In this document: piece after piece, positions 59,552-64,000 of the stretch
Layout of the letters: each line of letters starts with the position of its first letter
How positions within the stretch are numbered: the first letter of the stretch is position 1
NCBI GenBank assembly: GCA_036345935.2
Contig: JADWOT020000718.1
Span: 1 to 64,000 of the forward strand
DNA from: Taenia hydatigena
Taxonomy: Eukaryota; Platyhelminthes; Cestoda; Cyclophyllidea; Taeniidae
Direction: 5' to 3'
DNA length: 64,000 nt
Notes under the pieces: generated by a model
Databases searched by the model: none
What the model saw: only the letters and a program-made list of their open reading frames with translations
What the model was told of the DNA's origin: nothing
Program-made: the position numbers and the translations under genes

Positions 59552-59737
59552 ATGATGACAGGTCTTAAGCGGCGAAGAGTGAAGTATTTAACGGGATGCA
59601 GTGACAATCGCTCGTGTATCTGTCAGACCGATGCGAAGGAAGGTAGATGCATGAAAGTCGGTCAGAGGTGGCACAGCATGTCGAACGGTAGTAGCAATAG
59701 GAGGCAGAGAGGCGCATTCATGAATCTGATGCTCTAA
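59552..59737 (+). CDS. Third small frame with C-x5-C-x-C
   Basis: A 61-codon ATG frame containing C-S-D-N-R-S-C-I-C and a basic, serine and asparagine-rich tail. It shares only the cysteine spacing with the two frames upstream. Chance is likely, and the opposite strand is open over the same bases. Confidence 0.18.
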   Translation: MMTGLKRRRVKYLTGCSDNRSCICQTDAKEGRCMKVGQRWHSMSNGSSNRRQRGAFMNLML

Positions 59738-60434
59738 CAGCATCGCATTTGTTTGAGATGAAGATGACAAAGTGAGATTGCGTAGCAGTGTGTTATAGAT
59801 TATAGGAATGAAGGGAGAAAGATAGCAACCAAAAGAGGGATACATCTGCTAGAAGAGTGATTCATTATTCGTCCTCAGTCTGGTGTTGGATCTTACCTAA
59901 GTAGCCATCCCTGATTGAAGCATTCCCACCACAATAGTAGTTTAATGAGCCGAAGGGGGTGGTGCGATGATGTGCCGACACGGAGTCTATTTAACTCGGC
60001 CATACATTCAGAGGAACCGTCAATACTGCTTAAGACACTCCTGTAAGATTATTTTCTATTGTGCTTAGTCAATAAAAGACCAAAAGTAAGTGCATTGCCT
60101 TCTTGCATAGACTTTTTTATCCATAGATAGCGACTTTGGCCCCAATGGAGTGAAAACGAGAAGAGAGACCATTAGGAGATGGCAGTGATGTGGAGTTTAC
60201 CTGCACTCACTTCCCATAGCCACAGCAAGTGACATTTTAGATAAATTTGGAGCAGAGCAACCACAAATCCTAATTTCTTAATTAGGGTTTCAAAACATTG
60301 TCTAGCTAGCCATCTGCCTCTAGCCATTTGTTTTAATCAAGTTGTCTCTTTCCGATTGGCGCCTTTGCTTTGCATTATATGTACCATAGGCTCTTTTACT
60401 GAGCACCGCGTATCTCATCTTCATCTCTGCTAAA

Positions 60435-61318
60435 ATGGATAACTACAGATGTGGAATTTGCTTCGCTCAATTCAGGACCATCAACTCGTGCAGAGCACAT
60501 ATGTTTCGAGAGCAGCAAGGTAGGTGCCCTTCAGTTTTTACATACAGTTTCATTTTCGCTTCATCAAAACTGAGCAAAGTGTGTGTAAGTTAATTAATGA
60601 TGCATATTCATGCGAATTTTAAATTTGGTTGCTGATTGATGAGCCATATTAAGCATACTAACCGTTGCTCTGATCCAAATGACACCATCTTATCTGACTA
60701 GAGATTAGACTAAGCACAATTTTAGCACCGTATTTCGCATATTTCACATTTTAGCTGACTTAAATGCACATTGTCCAGTATGCTCAGTGAAGTGCAGAAC
60801 CATTGCAACGATCTTGCAACATCAAAAAGGTAAAGACGTCTGCAAAATCTCTCCTTTATTCTTGTCTAATATCTTTTGCGAAAGCTCCTTCTTTTGAATT
60901 TAAAATTAGCCTCGAATCACAATACGTGCTGTGTGTGCTCTAAACCATTTACTCAATTTGAGGAATACAGCAGCCACTTTATTGCAGCCCACATGAGTGA
61001 GTTTGCGTCTGTCTAATTCTAATTACATCTGATGGGCCCTGTCTTTCTGTAATGGTCTTAATATTTTTCGTGAAAAACCCTCGACTCCATGCCTTGTTGT
61101 ACCTTGCTGCAGCTCAGAAAACGGCGGATTCAGAAATGTGTCTTTGCTGCACAGAATGTAACGCAGGATATCTGAAGTTCGAGAAAATGAAAGAACATTT
61201 GCTAATGCATCATTTATGTAAGTATTTTCTTGTCCGTCAGGCGCATTTTGTGTGGTTATGGTTTCACCGCGGTCAATTTTAAATTTGCATACTTGCGCGA
61301 TGTTTTGTTTGGGTAGAA
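60435..61318 (+). CDS. C2H2 zinc-finger protein, five exons
   Basis: Exons are 60435-60519, 60755-60829, 60910-60996, 61113-61217 and 61317-61318. Introns of 235, 80, 116 and 99 bases all have GT-AG ends (GTAGGT, GTAAAG, GTGAGT, GTAAGT donors; TTTTAG, ATTAG, CTGCAG, GGTAG acceptors) and all are phase 1. The ATG lies in AAAATGG. The spliced frame has 117 codons. Exon 1 carries C-x2-C-x12-H without a clear last histidine. Finger 2 spans exons 2 and 3 (C-x2-C-x12-H-x5-H). Exon 3 has C-x2-C-x12-H-x4-H with the usual aromatic residues, and exon 4 has C-x2-C-x12-H-x3-H. The stop codon is formed across the last junction. Such proteins usually bind DNA or RNA in the nucleus. The gene could run on if the last acceptor is wrong. 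Confidence 0.65.
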
Positions 61319-61798
61319 TGCGGCATTGGACTATCACGCCAGCAAAACTTGTAAGTTTTCTGTATGTCTTATGTCATTTCCACGCTTTCGCGTTACGAAT
61401 GTTGACCTCATAGGATAATGACATCCAATGAGTAGAGGTTGTAGTTGTTTTACTGAAATAGAACCAAAGAAGCACTGATGAGCAAGGCTCTGCCCCTGCA
61501 TAATTAGCTGAGGATTATTTGTTGAGATAATAAGGCAAGCGTTGTGCGTCACACCAGGTCAGATGGCAGTTTTACGTGCAACCAATTTTTACATGGATTA
61601 TAGCGTAAAACAATCGTGATAATCATGCGTTTGTTTACCTGTGATACAGGACCACCGACAAGCTGCTCCAACTCACCCCTGCGGATATATACTTTGCTAT
61701 ATGCTATAAGAACAAAAGCGTGTTCAATGTAAAAGAGGGTTACACATTTACTGTCATCTTCTACCTCAAACCTTGTTGCTACCTTAGAATACTTTACA

Positions 61799-62080
61799 TT
61801 AAAACCTAAGAGACCAGAGGAAGGAGCCGAAAATTGAGTAACAGTGGAGTGAATACAGCGTAGACGACGCAGATATTGTTATATTCACAGCTCCATTTAA
61901 ATTACGAGTAGTGTACAGGAAAGAGTTGCCACTTTGATGAAATTTAATTTGAAAGTAAAAGCAGTTGCATATTGAAACGAAATTCGACATTTGTCCTTTA
62001 GCAAAAGGAAGTCTTTCCGCAAGGAAATTATTAGGCATCTTGATTAATACACAAATTGCGCTATTTCTGTTTGCTGTCAA
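61799..62080 (-). CDS. Open frame, 93 codons, strand-rich
   Basis: A minus-strand frame with alternating residues suggesting beta strands (F-Y-F-Q-I-K-F-H-Q-S-G, then G-A-V-N-I-T-I-S-A-S). It begins with TTG, so an internal ATG or upstream exon would be needed. The plus strand is also partly open. The family is unknown. Confidence 0.2.
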   Translation of the reverse strand: MTANRNSAICVLIKMPNNFLAERLPFAKGQMSNFVSICNCFYFQIKFHQSGNSFLYTTRNLNGAVNITISASSTLYSLHCYSIFGSFLWSLRF

Positions 62081-62314
62081 ATCCTTGCCGTCATCTTTAA
62101 TCTTGCAATTAAGAGTTGTGAGGATGAAACAGATAAATCCTTTAAAGTAATAAATACATGGTTCATTGATGAAAAGAGGTCATTAGAGAACTCTTCACCA
62201 CCTAAGAGAGCCCTTAAGATAAGTTACAGCAGTTAGTTTTGAATGTGACAGTCATTTACCTAGTGCCGTCCCTGTAGGCATTTCAATCATTTATTTTGGT
62301 AAGAAAGCAAAAAA

Positions 62315-62425
62315 ATGGCGTTGGATTACGCGTATTGGTGCTCGGTAGTTATGAATAAGCATGCAGAGGAGAAAGATGGCAAGTTAAATGCAGAGCTGAA
62401 CAGAGGAATTAGGGGTAATTGCTGA
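62315..62425 (+). CDS. Very small frame, 36 codons
   Basis: ATG frame M-A-L-D-Y-A-Y-W-C-S followed by a charged tail. Its start resembles the bases just after the last zinc-finger intron (N-A-A-L-D-Y-H-A-S in one frame). It could be an exon relic but is short enough to be chance. Confidence 0.15.
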   Translation: MALDYAYWCSVVMNKHAEEKDGKLNAELNRGIRGNC

Positions 62426-63788
62426 CCACGAGAATAATTGCGTTACTTCTACTTTATCGGGCTTTCTTTGAGCAAGTAAGATTGATAAAACTAAATGTTT
62501 TAGGCTGTAAAGATCAAGAAGCTGCAATTACCATGTTACACGAAGACATTGGCACATGTCAAGGAGTGAGATAGTATTTTACACTCAGACCTCAAGTGCG
62601 ACTAAAAGCATTTACGGCCGTAGGACTTCGGTGAAGACACGTTATATTGAAGTAAAGCATTATCATTTTAGACATTTTACGGCACGCGGCAAAAAAGTTA
62701 TAAGGATAAAATTCTAATCCTCAATTTCACTTTGATTATTGAAATAAACCAGCTATTGCAATGTTTGCGGTTAAATGCTATGAAATTTCAGGCATTAATA
62801 TTGTCAGTCAATTGCCTCAAACACAATAAATAGGAGCGCCTAGTTCTTATCCCAGTGCAATTAGGATGATGGGGTTTGGATTGCCTTGCCTCTTTTCCCT
62901 TTCAGTGTAGTCGTGACTGCTAAGATACACTTTTATTGGGTTAGTTGACACCTGAGAAGATTAGACTGCTGGCTTCAATTTAGGCAGATTGATGTAGGTA
63001 AAAGCTTTACGAAAATTCCGCAAATGCTACAATCAAAAATTCAGCGCTGTGAAGTTGTGGCTTACTGAGTTACGACCTGCAGGACTCCTGATGCACGTCT
63101 CATTCATTGCGTCTTTGGCGAGAAGATTAGATTCGCTTGCCTCCGAAAAAATTCCACTTAGGCTGTGAGTGCTCTTGTTTTGCCCATCCGTAGCGTCATT
63201 AAATTAAGTATCTATTGACCATTCTCTGTTATTCTAATAGCCGCCCCTTCTTAATATTTAGTAGTTTTTCTGCATGCAATCATTACATTCGATTTAATCT
63301 GTGCTATGTTTGAACCCGCCCTTAGCCGCCAGGAGGTAAATCTATCCAGCATATCGCAGCCTCTTAACATGCAGTGTATATGAGTAAATTACAAACGAAT
63401 AATGGGTAAAGAGCTGTTAGTAAGACTGATCCCATCTATAATGCAAACTAAATTGTGGTGACTCAGGAAAGGCAGCTTGTTGCTCCTTCAAATCACGGCC
63501 ATTCTTTGTAGGGTGCAAAAAATTTTTGCTCTCCAAAATCGCTAGTATTTTACAAGTCTTTATTGGCAAGCAGCTTCTCATCCTGCACTAAGGAAAGCTA
63601 ATTCAGAAGTAACTCATCATGTGGAGGACTACGAGGAGGGAAGTAAAATATGGCGAACTCTGACACGGGTTTCTGTTGCCCAAAGGTATGGCTAAATGCG
63701 CGACTGCTGATCATCTGCTCTGCAGCCACTGTAGGCACTGTAATTTCTGTTGCAAGATCTCGTCCAACTCGATACGCTCTTTACCAAA
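62426..63788. other. No gene recognised in the right flank
   Basis: One exon-like piece near 62506-62563 (TTTTAG, then C-K-D-Q-E-A-A-I-T-M-L-H-E-D-I-G-T-C) lacks a proper donor. Otherwise no frame or repeat stands out. Confidence 0.35.
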
Positions 63789-63872
63789 ATGGATTTCTAC
63801 AAATGCGCGATGCGCTCTTTGACGTTTAGGAACGTCACCTTAGGCCAAGAGCTCATGTTTTGTAATCAAAAT
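63789..63872 (+). pseudogene. Decayed copy of the zinc-finger first exon
   Basis: Reads M-D-F-Y-K-C-A-M-R, then T-F-R-N and Q-E-L-M-F, matching M-D-N-Y-R-C-G-I-C, Q-F-R-T and R-A-H-M-F of exon 1 at 60435 without gaps. The second cysteine is arginine (TGC to CGC) and the histidine is leucine, so the finger cannot bind zinc. The bases before the ATG (CAAAATGG against TAAAATGG) also match. No downstream finger exons lie within the remaining 130 bases of the window. Confidence 0.5.
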
Positions 63873-64000
63873 GGCGGGCCTTTTTCCATTTTAAGGTGAT
63901 CTTTTAACTTCCGTTTATATCTAGGCAAATAAATGTACATACATTTATGTAGGCGAATGCTCGGACTAAGGGGTTAAATCAGTTCAATTTCGGTTTATAT

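Noticed and set aside
60997..61282. 76-codon frame 61052-61282 as an independent gene
   Set aside because: Its useful part is exon 4 of the zinc-finger gene. The ends are translated introns.
1..64000. CRISPR arrays, operons, bacterial promoters, transposases and reverse transcriptases
   Set aside because: No spaced short direct repeats, no dense same-strand gene runs and no recognisable catalytic motifs were seen.

Overview
The window looks like nuclear DNA of a eukaryote, most likely an invertebrate animal. No long bacterial-style genes are present. Open frames are short and scattered. At least two loci resolve into short exons joined by GT-AG introns of 80 to 235 bases with matching phase, and one of these encodes C2H2 zinc fingers with one finger per exon. 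No ribosomal RNA, convincing transfer RNA, transposase or reverse transcriptase was recognised. The organism cannot be named from the sequence alone.

The dominant structure is a nearly perfect inverted repeat about 55 kb across. The left arm (661-28143) and right arm (30044-57367) are reverse complements around a 1.9 kb spacer (28144-30043). Left position L pairs with right position 58028-L up to about 16508, 58050-L up to the N gap at 16833, 58189-L after the gap, and 58187-L beyond about 26200. The arms look essentially identical, with roughly ten differences found by eye, except for one island (about 7535-8240 left, 49788-50493 right) that differs at roughly 4 percent. The 58-base N run in the left arm lies between two copies of the same 81 bases. 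The right arm has this sequence once, so the gap is an assembly seam.

Inside the arms are older, more diverged repeats. A 1.7 kb block (7515-9290) has an inverted relative at the outer end (100-1830), and both carry copies of an unrecognised cysteine-containing gene, here called family A. Two decayed family A pieces lie near 12.4 and 16.1 kb. A second gene region (25.15-27.04 kb) has a diverged copy and a further fragment in the spacer. Comparison with these older repeats suggests that the left outer junction (661) and the right inner junction (30044) are ancestral. The other two (28143 and 57367) would then be new. This pattern is expected if recombination between the arms, or an arbitrary assembly choice, has flipped the spacer.

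The right flank (57368-64000) is single copy. It holds a plausible five-exon C2H2 zinc-finger gene (60435-61318), a run of small cysteine-rich frames (58966-59737) and a decayed copy of the zinc-finger first exon (63789). A possible relative of that first exon also lies inside both palindrome arms (24268 and its twin), which hints at shared local ancestry of palindrome and flank.

Most protein calls are deliberately low in confidence because exon structure was inferred by eye and several frames lack an ATG.
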